From Lucifuga dentata (lineage: Eukaryota; Chordata; Actinopteri; Ophidiiformes; Bythitidae), in the NCBI GenBank assembly GCA_014773175.1, contig VXCM01000158.1, positions 126,207-190,206 of the forward strand: 64,000 nucleotides of DNA, given 5' to 3'. The notes beneath the pieces were generated by a model, which saw only the letters and a program-made list of their open reading frames with translations, was not told where the DNA came from and searched no databases. Positions 44,303 through 58,855 of this stretch are shown here, piece by piece; position 1 is the first letter of the stretch; each line of letters starts with the position of its first letter. The position numbers were made by a program, and so were the translations under genes.

Positions 44303-47300
44303 ATAAAATGCTAATTATTCAAAGCTAATATGGTACAATTTAAAATGAGAATTGTAATGTTTTGTATTCAAGGCAACAGTGCTATCTTTTCCTAAGGCAC
44401 ACTTGACATTTGGATTCTTGGCTTGATTGAGCTAAAAAACACACATCTGTGTTTGAAACAGTCACATTGCAGTCTTGATTTGAGGCAGTTTTGAGAAACA
44501 ATAAAGTACACCTTAAACAGATTTTTTTTTTCCTTTGAAGCAAAGTGTGGTTATTTCTGGAAAAAGAACAATAACGTCATTCAAAATTTAATACCTAGTT
44601 ATAACACAGCCAATTACCAACTTTAACAGGTGAAGTGCAGAAGAATTATACTGATTGTTGAATTTTTTTAAATTTTATTTTATTTCTTTATTTCTTTCTT
44701 TATTTATTTTTGTATAATATCTGAATGAAAAAGAATCAACCTCAGTTCAGTTGTGACAAATGTGGATGAAATTTTATGGTTTGTTGAAAACTGGCTGTTT
44801 GATTGGATATAATGTCTGAAATTTGTGGAAAAGATGCTCATGGTTTGACTGCAATGCAGAACTGATTACTAGAAATTTGTAAATTAAGTTAAACAGCAAG
44901 GGAAAGTGAAAATGACATAATAGAAACAGACGTCTCAGAACAGGTGGATGAAGGACTGCATGTCAAACTATGGGAGTTAGGTTGGTGTAATGTGTTGTGA
45001 ATGCATCATATTGAGGCAACTGGAGCCAGTGTAAATCCTTGACACCTGGTGGTCAGATTGAGAGGAGAGAAGTTGAGTATGAAGCTGAAAATGCACGGAC
45101 CTGATCACTTAAACAACCAGAAATGATCAGTGAGGCATCAAATGCAGTGAGTTTTTTAAGTTGTATAACAGGACATATGCAGCATGAGAAAGTGTCGTAT
45201 TTGTCATCAAAAAAGAGATACCCATTTTATTGTATAACCCAGAGATGCACTTTAAATGGGACATATTATACAAATTTCCATGCTCTTATTTTCATTAAAG
45301 GGTTCATTGTTAAACTTTTGCAGTGCCTCACTGCAAAAAACACATTTCATCCACCTTGACTCTCTCTTGTGCAGCACCATTGTGCACACTGATTGAGAAC
45401 AGGGAATTTTAGGTACTGTCTGTGTAAAAGCCCCCTCTTGAAAAAACTGTTGTGTTCTGATTCAAGCCGTTACATGGAAGATGCCGGTCAAACTCTCGCT
45501 TGCTATATGTGAGGTGTGTGTAACTACGTGTGTTAGATGTTGACATAACGTGCAAAAGAAGCAAAGGATGAGTCAAAAACACAGCATTAAGGACATTTCA
45601 GGACCCTTCATTTTTGTTTTATTGCATGTATTTCTTTTGGTGTGAACCTCAAGTTTTGCAACTTTGACAATGCCCAACACAAACTCCCTACATTATACTA
45701 TAAAAATAACAGGAAATAAAAAGTATAGTATGTCCAATACAATAATCCAAATTATGTAATACCTTGGCTTAGATCCCAAAGTAAACATAACAACAAAATG
45801 TTTTTATGCAGGTCTTCATCCTGGATGCCTTCATAGAAATTCTGTCTTTCTGCTTCAGAATGGCCAAATGCTAAAAGTTCTCATTGGGGGAGCCTCATGA
45901 ATTTGAGATCTTCATGAATTTGACATCTCAAAGTGGGTATGTGGTAATGCCATTTTATGTGAGTATAGAATTTTTTTTTTCTTTCTCATAATGTGAATTC
46001 TTACTTTTTTAGTGTGTTAACCTGCACACTTATTGTTCCTGCTTACATTTTCACTCAGCTTCTATCTTGCTGTGTGTGCTGCGGTCAGTTTGGGGCTCAG
46101 GCAGCAGGACTTGTGATTCACGACATGACCTTGACTCTCCCTTATAGACTGTTTTTGTGTAACTATCACATGATGAAAATCACCTTAACTTAAGTATTTT
46201 AAGGTGACAAAGAGCCTTAGCACAGTACTTACTGTAAGAGACACTGTGGCTGCAGACACCTTGTCCTGGCCACACACACAGACAGAAACACGCTCACATT
46301 CCTTCCCCACATACTTGTGCAAACGACAGTGTTCAACTGTTCCACTTAATTGTAGTTTATACAGCCTGAGAAAGGATGTCTGGCATTTATTGGTTCCCTT
46401 GTGTTTTACTTTACAAATGAATGAGTATGTGTATATGGAATAGGTGTCTCTAAGAGATGAGCAAAACAAATTATGCATTTCCAATTTAGTTTTTATGTAG
46501 AAATATATCTGTGATAAAAAATTTTTGCTCAAAGGTTTCAAAGGAAAAGGACCAGGATTTGACATTAGAGATTAGGATGTTTTTGGTTCCACAAACTTAA
46601 TGAAGCAAACCTCATACGTTATGGGTAAAGCGTTTGAAAGATGTGAATATGATGACCATGCAAAAGCAGTAATTTCACACTGCTAAAAGCTGTAATGATA
46701 CATTTTGATCATTAGGGGAGAAGAAGAGAAACACAGTCCTGACATACCCTTATAAAATAAAAAGTTATTTTATTAGCTAAAGTGCAGGCAAACTTTCAAT
46801 AACTGCCTGGACTTAACTTTCCAGAAACTAGAGAACAGACACACAAACTGGATTTGTTTGTCTGTTCACCTTATCAATGTAAGCCCACTATTCACTTTTT
46901 TTCACCAAGTCCTGAGCAAAACTTTCCAGGTTTTTAGCCACTTCACTGGCCACCAATTCACTTTGTCTCATGTTGGAGAGGTAAAATACATCAGATTTAT
47001 CAGAATGTCATATCCTAACCTCTGGAGGATAATTGTGAGCCTTAACATGGCAGCATATGAAGTTTGTGCACATATGACATCTTTTCTAGTTCACTATGAT
47101 TCATATGGACAGGGTGGTTTAGAGCGTAAGCACATTAGTCTTTGGTGCACATGGAAACTTTTACTGTGAGACCCATATGTACTTTTATAAATCATGTTCC
47201 ATGTCTATTACAGACCATTTGACGTGCTGCTAGATCCACATTAGTCAGAATTTGGTCCAGGAACAGATGTTACGGAGGTATTGCAGAAACATTTCTGTAC

Positions 47301-50300
47301 AACCAAATGTAAAATAGCAAAGGTTGTGTGGTAATATAGGCTACAGTAAAACAGTAAAACCTATTAGTATATCACCCACTTTTCACACCTACAAACTTTG
47401 CTGCTGTGAGTTTCCTCAACTTTGTATTTACCATATATACTCGACTATAAACCAAGTTTTTTTTTTTTTTTTTAACCAAATTTCACAACGCAAATAGGGG
47501 GGGGTCAGTTTATACACGAGTAATTCAAATTGGATCCCAGAGAACAAAATTTCCAGAGGCGGAAATACTACTCATTACCACTACCCATGGAAAATATGAA
47601 GTTTAAATCATACCTTAGAATGATGTATTTCCTGACTAAACATCTTATTCAGCAGATTTTGTGGTGGTCAGTAAGCCGTGATCCATCAGTTACGGAATCA
47701 GCTGCTGAAATAAATATCATGTTTACTGGTACGTGGATTATTTTCAGAAAATCACAGGAATACTATGACAATACCCAGAAAAACAGGTAATTTTCTAAAC
47801 AAATAAATTGAAAGAAGAACATCAGGAGGTAGGCTGAGGGAATTCTTCAACTCAGTATGGAGGAATGTCCAGCACATAGACATGCCCGCATCGACTCAGG
47901 TACAGGATAATTACTGACATCATGTAATGGGTGAGATTCTTAACAAAAAAAAACAAAAAAACCCCACCATAATTACACAGCTAAATATGCTAAATAAGCG
48001 CCGTGATAATTATAGCTCATTTGTAAAGCTGNCACCATAATTACACAGCTAAATATGCTAAATAAGCGCCGTGATAATTATAGCTCATTTGTAAAGCTGT
48101 CTTTACCTTCATCAATGCTATTCAGACAAGGAATAGGAGTCCAGAAGACTTAATCTTTGCTAATGTCACTTATGGTAATNCAATGCTATTCAGACAAGGA
48201 ATAGGAGTCCAGAAGACTTAATCTTTGCTAATGTCACTTATGGTAATCAGCTGTTTACCAGTATCAGTAGTGGATTATTTTCAGAAAATCACAGGGATAC
48301 TATGACAATTCTCAGAAAAAAAACAGATAATTTGCTAAACAAATAAACTGATGGAACAACATCAGGGGATTGGCATATGCGGGTTTCTTTAAAAATCTAA
48401 ATTTGCAGGTCAAAATCGGGGTCGGCTTATACTCAATATCGACTTATAGTCAAGTATATGGTATATAAGGATAAGAGAGTTAAGAGTACTCTCTTCTGAT
48501 TCACAGATTTAAAGACAGGAGTTAATCCACAATAGATACAAATTCAACCAAGTTTATGAAATTGAAACTTTGTCAGGCCAAAGGTGAACTGCCAACATTC
48601 ATCATCATCCTGATATTTTTATATTAACACTGAATCTAATGACTCTTTGTAATGTGAAAAGGTCGCCCTTAGTTAAGCTTCCTTTAACTCATTTATTTGA
48701 TTTTTGTTAAGTCTTTGCTGTTTTTACAACCTCCTTTCCAGCAGAAAGCAATGGTTTCTGTTGGAAAAAAAAAAAAAAAACNAAAAAAAAAAAAAAACGA
48801 TGATAAGCTGCCTATACCTTACCTGGCCAGAGAAAACAGCCAAGAGACAAAGTTAACTCATGAGTGAAGGAAATCAAGTATATAGCAAGTGAAACATCCA
48901 GATATTTTGCCTCAAGAGTCGCTGGAGACCAAAACTGAGCAAAACGGAGAGTAAATATTGGACTACCATTCATCAGGTGAAGCTTTTAAGCAGTGGCAAA
49001 TCCCTCCTTTTGCATTAAGAGTATTCACATATTTTAACCTCCTTTATGCCAATAATGGATATATGTAAATTTATTACTGCTGCTTTAAATAACTGTCCCC
49101 AGAACAAGAAAATTGCTATCATTACAGTAATACGCACGCATGCACGCACACACACACACACATCACCATTTGTACTAAAACATACCAGAAAGGTACAAAA
49201 CTGACAAAGAATTTTGATACGGAATTACTTTAAAGGACAAAAGCACGAGTGTTTGGCGGACTGACAGCTAACACCTCGTCTATACAGGCTGTGCAGAGAA
49301 AGCAGCATGTCAACAGCATATCAGCAACACCTGTGAGTCCTCCATCACTGTCTACACTGGGTCTGTTCAGCTGCTATACTGCCATTGTGCACACACAGAA
49401 GCCTTTGGCAGAGCTTACAGTCAAATTTAAAGACCCAAAATGCCTCTGGAAAGTGTAAGTGAAGCATGAGTGGTTACAAGACTGATGTACACATGGGCAC
49501 TGATTACACTGGAAACTCTGTTCTGTTAGAAGGACACGAGACAGACAATTGAAGATGTGTCAGGGTATAGACAACGCAGTACACTTTGCTTTGTCTCACA
49601 CTTTGTTGTATCATATTTATTTCTTGCTGGTGTTGCGTAGCTCGTTGTGAAACTTTGCAAAGTACATTGTGGTTGCATTTATTTTATTTGTTTATTTTTT
49701 TTACATACAGTACAGGCCAGAAGTTTGAGGCCAACCCCAGATTAAAAAAAAACAGTTTTACAATTTATTGCAGGGGAAATGACAAAAATATATAAAATAA
49801 ATGTAACTAATTAGTTTTCAAGATGAATTTGTCAACAAGAGCACATTATGTAGCCACTATGGCTTAATAAATATTTTTTTAATGAAGGCATCCCCAGTTT
49901 GTATTAGTGCACTGGGTCTCCATTGTGTTACAACTCCCTTCCCCAAACTCCCTTGCTTATGTATTTTAACATTCTACTCAATAGCCTGCTGTCTGCCTTC
50001 TCCCAGATCATTTTGGGATTAACTTGCTACACAGTCTGGTCATGTGCTAAATCTGGTGGTGGCCTCAAACTTCTGGCCTGTAGTGTATTTTACTTTTTTA
50101 TCTGTACACCTGAACATGTCTGAAGTTTTTTCCTGCAGTATTCTTTAATAACTATTGATTAAATTTTGTATCCCCGATTTCCTTTGCCTTGTCAATAAAT
50201 TCTGTTTCTTGAATGCTTTTATACCCTCGAAATCTCTATTTTCTCGTTTCTTTTAGTTCTCTACATGCCTCCCTTATTGATGTAGTGTCATTTGACTTAA

Positions 50301-53300
50301 AATAGTAGTGTTGCCACCTCAGAAGCATCTGAAAATCTGACTATTAAAAGTGTGAACTTCAATCCTTGATCTACTCCACAGATCACAAGAAAGAAAGCTA
50401 AATGACTTTTTCTGACACAAAGGTATTGCTTTAATGAGACATAGCTGTTCCAGTTATTCTACACCCTTAAACCCCTCACAAAATCTGTTGCCTTTAGTGT
50501 GTCTATTTAGCTGCTACTTTTCCAGAGTGACACTTGCACTCGAGCACAAGTAATCCTGTGTTACCACAGGTGGAGGTTTAGCAAACCCACCACTATGGCT
50601 TTAGGCTGGATGGTGTCAAAGCCACCATGCAAGTTGATTATGTCACACAGCTGTCAACAACACCAAGAGATGGCATAAAGTTTGCTACATTCTGCCCTAA
50701 TCAGTGTCGACTGCTTGTTTGTGAAAAGTACCAAGAGACAATTATGCAAATTTTAGAATTGTTTTTTGTGGGTTTTTTTTTTTTATGTGTAGGGGTTACT
50801 GGAAACTGTAACCCAAAGCTCTTCACATTGNTTTGTGGGTTTTTTTTTTTTATGTGTAGGGGTTACTGGAAACTGTAACCCAAAGCTCTTCACATTGATG
50901 CTTCAGAAATGTGTGTGCGCATGCTTGTCATCTGAGTATCTTTTGTGTGTTTGTCTGAAGTACCTTTGGAAATGGTAATTATTCAAAAGAAGATGACAGT
51001 TAATGACCTCATTGCAGTCTGTTAATTTTGTAGTAATATTTTATGTTTCTCCTGTATCATTATTTTGCCGGATCAAAACAATAATAGCAGCCTGTTTTTA
51101 TGAACTCTTAATACATATTGCAAATTGATCCAAGTCAGACCACCAATGTCGCATTACATGTTAGTATGATTATATTGCTGCTCAAGATCTGATGTCTTAA
51201 AACATACCTTTCCACTGTATTCCTTCCTTGCCCTCCTCCTTTTGTTACAATTCCAACAAACTGTGTTTCTGTTTATTTTTTTCTACTTGTACTTTTTCTT
51301 GATTCTCTAGAGAGACAGATGTGGCGAAAATAAACTCTCCACTCACCTATCTGTTCTTGAGATTAATATAAATTGACATACTCCTTTTCCTCTTTTATAT
51401 TTTCCCTTCATTTCTCTTCACTCCCAAAATCTTTACAAGAAAATAATGTAGCTTTGGGGATGTCTGGAAAAAAAAATGTTGGGGTACAGGTGTTACAAAT
51501 AACCTTTGATGGGTATGGATGTACTCCATTGTGCATCTGTGCACATGTTTCTGCATACTGATTGTGTGCTGGCTGCTGGCCCTTTGCAGATAAAGCATGG
51601 TCTTCTGGGGGCCCACTTGTAGTGGGCTGATATTGCCAGGGAGCTTAGGGAGATGCTTGGACCCTTAGGCACAAGCCCAACACAATTAAGAACAAGCAAG
51701 CAGCAAGTGTGCAGTAAACAGGGACCAATTGGCCATGTTTTTTTTTTTTTTTTTTTTTTTTTCCAGTTGGACGCCTGCATTTCTGGACAGCTAATTTGAT
51801 TAAAATAAAAAATCTTTACAGTTTTGGTGCACAGCAAGCATGGTTTGCCCATTTGTTCATTTTTAAATTTGTCTCAAGTAAATAAACATATCTTTATGGA
51901 TTTTTTATATTTTTTTATTTATTGAATTTAGATTACGATAAGTGTCCTTAAAGATACAACAATCCATTTTTTTTGCCACTAGGTGGCTGAAGAATACTAA
52001 AACAAATACGCTCAGTCCTGCCTCTAATGCATTAGCAAACATTTTCCTTTCGGACACAAAGCAAAATTAAAAACTTACTGTTGTTGCGTTTCTGTTCACC
52101 TGATAAATTCCAAAGTTCACTCTTTTAAAATCTGTTTTTGTCTCCACCAACTCCTGAAGAAAAATGTACAAGATTGATTTATTGCAGGTTTTTAAAATTT
52201 ATTTATTTTTTATAAAAATGGCCTTCTACAAAACTGGGTTGATGACAATGGAAGGATTTGAAGAGTTTGGTGATAATTGTCTGGGTTTGCCACCATGCAG
52301 TCCTTTCTACAATACATCTCACAGTCATTTGATTCAGTGATAATATCAAAAATATTGATTATTCTTCAGAATAGTTTCAACAGCATACAGGTCTTTACAG
52401 GTTTTTCCTTACTTATTCAGACATTGTATTTTACCTGCAATTCCAGTAATTAGCCTCACTGCAGAGGACAACCTGGCTCAGAGCTGATAGATTTGTTTTT
52501 AAACCAATCAGAAATAACTAAACTGTGCTAAGCTTGTTGATGCTTTGGTGCTTGGTAATTATCTACTTTACACACAGTTCAACTTTTTTCCATCACTATA
52601 GCATGTAACCTGTTAGATAGTTTGACTGTGTGTTGTTGCGTCTCATTGAATATGGCACTAGACACCAGAAGGGAGAGCGGATAAGGAAGCAGAATGCAAC
52701 AGTCAGCCAGCAGAAGGGCTTATCTCAGTTCTCCACACCCGTTGCTACCAAGCAGGTAATAAGGAGCTGTTGGTTCCAATACAGGTGCACTTTTGATTTT
52801 AATAATGATAAGCCTTGTGCTCTTGCCCAAATACAACTCCATGTATTGTCCCTGACTTGTGGCATATGGAAAGGAGTTGTACTATACTCTTTAAATGACA
52901 GATTTTCTTTTATATGCTGAGCAGTACTCCAAGGCATTGCATTTGAACATGAAATTCAGATTTTTTGCAAATGCAACAAAGTTTACCACACTACCCACTG
53001 AATCAAATTTTCACCTACTTCACATTGTCTGAGGTGTTATCAGTGTGGGTAAACTGTTGTCTGTGTGGGATTTATTACTTGCAATGTAGGAGCTCTTCAG
53101 TTTCCAGCATGGTGGCGATTATCTGCTTATCTGCTTTACAGGGCCATTGGCACACATTAAAGCATGACATATTGAAGGCTGTGTAAACTGGTGGTGTGTT
53201 CACAGCCACTTAAAAGAACAGAAAAGTGACAATCTCCTGTTCCCACAGCAATAAAACAGGCAAGCAGTGGTGGCAGTGACTGACATTAATACCACATTTC

Positions 53301-53748
53301 CTTCACCNCCTTTCTCTCCCCCCATTGGACCTCCAAGCTTTAAATCCACTTTTTCAATTACTTTGCCTTGTATATAAACAGAGAAGCTACTCATAGTATT
53401 CATCAGTCTAGTTGTATTTTCCACGTCTGTCTTGTATATTTTTCTGTTTATCAGCATAGCCACATTCAGCTCCAAATGTATAGTGTAGCGTGTTTTATGT
53501 TTAGTCTGCTGTCAAACAGTGGCGTCCTGTAATTGTGTCTTTGCAGTTAAACATGTGAAATTGCTTATGCATTTTAGCTCATGATTACAGGTGATTGTAA
53601 ACTTGATCTAAATTGTGTGAAATAATCATAGGTATTTAGGTATATATACACACACACCTGCAGTCACACAATACTGGAGGGGAAAAAGAGAAAGAGTGTG
53701 GGTCTGTGTGGACAGGGTTGGGGGTTGGGACTGGTGTGTGTGTGTGTN

Positions 53749-53796
<48 letters not shown>

Positions 53797-56700
53797 GGAT
53801 GTAGGATAGAAAAGGAGGGAGTATATGATGTGCAGAGGCATTGGTGTAAGGTACCTGGAACTCATTAGGGTGGCTTGCTTTGTCTTCTGTCCTCATAGGG
53901 GCTCATTGTTGCACACTTTCTTGGAGAAGACCAGCATGATTGACATCTGAGGAGTTTCTAGGGAATAAAGGTGATTTTGTGATTGTTAGTGTGGGGGTAT
54001 GGATATAAGTATTGACTCATCTCTATATGGCTGACTATATGGTGAACATGTATTATGAATAAGTATGATTGGCATCTGAGGAGTTTCTAGGGAATAAAGG
54101 TGATTTTGTGATTGTTAGCACAGGTATGGTTAGAGGTATTGACTCATCTTGATATGGCTGACTATATGGTGAACATGTAATATGAATAAATATGAATAAT
54201 TAGAAGCAGACATTTGCACATATGAATACACATTACTCCAGTAGGTAAGGGAAGTAGAAATGGCTCGTGTTGACAATGGGGATATCACAACAGACAGCTA
54301 TGGAAAAGACCACACTGACAATGCTACAAGTAGACATATTTTCCCCATATTTATTTCTTAGGTTACTCATGAACTGTACTGTGGAAACATTAAAAGACAT
54401 TTGGAAACTTATTAGATATCAAATGCTGTTAGCTGTTGTAGAAAAGGTTTAATCAGCCAATTTAAATATTTAATCCAATGAAATGAACACAGACAAGACC
54501 TGCAGTATTGTGCCGGTGGTGCAGTAGATAACACTCTAATCCCATTTTTAATTGAGCTTGACTCTTAAGCTTTTCTCACAGCTGTTATATATGTATGTAC
54601 GTGTATAATTCTTTCCGAAGACATGCTTTAAGGCTAAACATGTCTCAAAAGATATTAATTCCTGAGGATTTCAAATGTCGGCATTGTTCATTAGTTTACA
54701 TTGCCTCGCGGGGTTCCAGTTGCTTAAACAAAAGGAAAAAATTTTATGAGCAACAAGTGATTGTGTAGTAATTATGATATGATAATATGCTGTGTCTAAT
54801 TCTTTGAGAGCTGCCGCTGTTTTGATTAGTGCTACTCTCCAACATTGCATCGGTGGATTATGTGATGGGTTTTAATTTTCTGTAGACAAATAAGTAGTAA
54901 GTAGTCTATAAAGGTGACAGTTGAGATAAAGGTGTAAATATCTTCTGTTTCATGACCTATGCTCCTTTCTTCTCTCATCAGGGTCTCGTCTTCGCCAAGA
55001 TGACTTCCCTCCCCGCATTGTTGAACACCCCTCTGACCTCATTGTGGCCAAAGGAGAACCAGCCACTCTCAACTGTAAGGCAGAGGGCCGTCCATACCCC
55101 ACGGTGGAATGGTACAAAGATGGGGAGCGTGTTGAGACGGAGGGTGATAACCCTCGATCTCATCGTATCATGCTGCCCAGTGGGTCTCTCTTCTTCTTGC
55201 GCATCATTCATGGACGGCGCAGCAAACCTGATGATGGCAGCTATGTGTGTGTGGCCCGCAACTATCTGGGGCAAGCCATCAGTCACAATGCATCCCTGGA
55301 AGTAGCCAGTAAGTTGTTGTCTGTAGTCTGTGTCTTTATAGCAACACCTGCAATCATCTGCAAATGCTCTTAGATGTAGTTTGGTCAAGATGTCACCAAA
55401 CTTAAGTACACATATTCCAAATCAGTGATCTTTTGGTAAGAGTAAAAGCAAAACTTTAGCTGTAATATGCAGCTAGATAATAATAATATTCTGACTGAGA
55501 AAATATCTCTTAAACTTTATAATTGTTTTTCCAAGTCAATCAGTGTCGCAAATGGAGCCCATATATTTCCAAAAGATGGTATTTCTTAATCATCTTATTT
55601 GAAGAACAATTCTGTTATATCATGTTCACGTAAGATATTATGTATTGCGAACAAGGTATAATTCTGCATAACAAGAAATTGAAATGATGCAGATTTTGAT
55701 AGCAGAATATGCAGAACATAATACACAAAACAAGGAAACAACTAGTATTATCTTGTGTGCACAAGTTAATCACCACGCTTCAAGTACATTGAATATCATG
55801 GTAGAACAGTTGATATCTTAACTGCAACTGTATCATTTTTATCTATTTTTAATTTTTTCTCAACACTGCTTCACATTATGAGTAAGGCAAATTTCTGATA
55901 AACTTAATGAAATGAAAATTGAAACACATTATTATTATTATTTTTTTAAATTATTATTTTAACTGGATAACTCAGTCTCTCTAGTTCTCCTCATCTGCAT
56001 AAATAGATAGCAGGGCTTGTGCCTTGTTATCAGTCAACAGTTTTGTTTAGTTTTCCAGTTTTCTTCCTAAAACGTCCTGAAACATTGCTGCTGTTATTTC
56101 ACTGTGTACAAAAATAGTGAGTCAGCAATGTTTGGCCTTTTGCCTTCCACCCAAACAATCGGAGAGTACTTATCCTGGAGCAAGAGTTAAAACAGAACTA
56201 TCATTTTGGTAGCAAAATGGGTCTGGTGCCTTGATGCAAAACAAAAAAAAAGCTCCTAAGTTCCTGAAAAGTTTAGATATAAGTGAGTAATCAACCAATA
56301 TTATGCAAAATGAAATGTGTAAGGCTGCTTCATTATATTACTTTTGGTCCAATTATGGCCAAAGGTAATTTTTATGAGTAATTTTTATGGGACAGGTGGA
56401 AATTCACGATGTGACCCACCTGTTAGACATGCAGCAGCTGTGTGTCTGCTTTAGTCCCCAGGTTTAGACAAGGGTTAAGTGTGTTCCTAACAGGTGAGTG
56501 TCAGCTTGCTGGGTTTCAAGGGTCAAATGTGTGTGTTGCCCGCTAAACAGCCTTTCACTGCAGTATATCAAAGGCAGGAATCTGTCTGGTTAGATGCAAA
56601 ATATACACAGCAACCAAAAGTGTGTGTGTGTGTGTGTGTGTGTGGAGCAGTAGACAGAGGGCAGAGGGCAAAAGGTAAGGGATTACGAGCAACAGAGTGC

Positions 56701-58276
56701 AGTAAGTGCAGATGGTCTGTGAATCACCATGAAGCACAGGTTCTACAAGTCCAAAAGTATTCGATTATTTTGGAACATAAGAAACAGAAAAATTGAATTG
56801 AATTAAAGGAAGTGTTTGTCCTCTGAAAAGATTAAAACAGTAGCTATGTCCTTACACAGTGTCTCACACTGCATCTACTGTCAACCCTCTGATCTGAATT
56901 CTACCCAAGTTACTCTCCTGGGTAGATATTCTGCAAAGACTTTAGAATAATAATCCTCCTCTAGTATCAGTTTCACCTTATGAATTATAATGAAAGAGAT
57001 GGTCAAATGGTATCATGGTAGTGCTAGATCAGCAGTCTTACTTTGAGTAGCTCAGCCCTCTAGGGGGAATTTTTTTTTTTACTTGGAGTTCACTAAATTT
57101 ATGGCTAGGTTTTAGGGTCGAAGGGGAACACAGAGAGGACTTGTTGAAGCTGCCCGGATGAGTTATGGTATCCCTTCTTCACCCTACAGTTCTCTCAGAT
57201 TCATGGGTCACCCTGGGGCTACTTGTGAGGCAGTAAAACAGAAGTCCCTCTGGCAAAAGCTGCTGAGTTAAGGAGTTCAGGCGGGGGCTGAGAAACTGGG
57301 GAGTGTTAAAAAGGAGGTTTGACCTCACTTTGTCAATAGAGAGAGATGTGTTAGGTGTGGGAGGTCACTTGTTACTCTTGTTAATGTGTTAGGTGTTAAT
57401 TTTGTATAGTGTTTTATTGCTTAAACTTTGCTTTGACACATTGTAAAAGGGGAAACTATTCAAAAAGGTGACTGGGCTCATTTATATACGTCTTTATTGT
57501 GTGCATGTGCTCCTTTTTTGTGTGATAGGGGCTACTGTTTTTCTGTAATTTGCTTTGACAAGCAGTCTGTGCACGCCTGCATCACCGAGCACACAGGTAT
57601 TATCAGGGTACCATCATGTTTCATATATATTATACATTTGTAATTCAAAAACCACTCAGACAAAAATACTGCTTAAAAAGAGTGGAATGATGCTCTTCTA
57701 TAAGCTGGTCAAGTGACATACTTTGGTTATAATTATTATTCCATCATAACTACAGTATATCATGAGATACCATAATATATGCTTACATAAATCTGGCAAA
57801 AGCAGATTATAAGACTACATAATTTGAACCATTTAACTTAAATTGTTGTACCATGATGTATTAATAGTCATTCATAACCTCATCCATCCATCCATCCATC
57901 CATCCATTCATTCTCGATACCTGCTCCTCTGCAAGGTCACAGGGGGACTGGAGCCTGGGACTTTGGTGAGAGACAGACTGGTCGCCAGTGTGCCATGACT
58001 AACACATCGAGAAAGAAAATTAAAAAATTAAAAAAAGGTTATAATCATTAAGAAAAAAAAAAAATTACAGTACATACTTATGGTGACTATAAATTATTAT
58101 TGTCAAAACTCTCTAACAGACCAATATTCATTTAAAGACACTGTAGAACATTTAGAATTCCACATGCATAACACATTTAATGTCTTATAACAAAATAAAT
58201 ATCTAGGTTTCAGCAACATTTTCCACCAATGAGCTTTTTAATCCTATTAGCAGTAACTTGGCCAGGGTCATGCTCT

Positions 58277-58311
<35 letters not shown>

Positions 58312-58344
58312 NTATTAGCAGTAACTTGGCCAGGGTCATGCTCT

Positions 58345-58385
<41 letters not shown>

Positions 58386-58800
58386 CTATAACTGTCATCC
58401 ACAAATATTCTAGTTAGATGAATATGTTGCCAGAGTGTTGAGACTGTGACCTTTACACCCCTGATGCATCTTTAGTCATGTACAAATAGCCAGGACTGCA
58501 GCGGGATTTGAGCAATGAGAGCTTGTATAGAGAGGGAAAAAAAGATGAGAAGAGAGAGATATTGAAAAAAGCAGAAGGGGCCTGACAGAATGACAAATAT
58601 TAAATGACGTGTGCAGGAAAGGAATGACAGAGACAGAAGGGAAGAGAAGAGAGGAAAAAATGTTGGTTCAGTCTGGCAAGGCAAAGAGGCAAGAATTGTT
58701 TGCAGAAAACCTGAGGTGACGCAGTAAAGGCAGTGACAGATGTAGTATGTGCTGGTGCCTGAAGCGTGACCACGGGGTTGAAATACTGCCTAAGCATGCA

Positions 58801-58855
<55 letters not shown>

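Larger units (their letters stand above)
33805..54981 (+). other. robo1 intron, about 21 kb
   Basis: It separates the short-form signal-peptide exon from Ig1. It holds the second long-TIR MITE, TIR transposon copy B, a Tc1-like MITE, several microsatellites and a 129-base tandem duplication. Repeat-free, complex stretches at about 36540-36770 and 54480-54890 may be regulatory. No further exon with splice sites and a recognisable product was found. Confidence 0.7.

Noticed and set aside
46185..46565. 126-codon minus-strand frame
   Set aside because: No recognisable domain, composition like surrounding intron, no splice context; a chance frame is the simplest reading.
54978..55388. 136-codon minus-strand frame
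   Set aside because: Antisense to the robo1 Ig1 exon.
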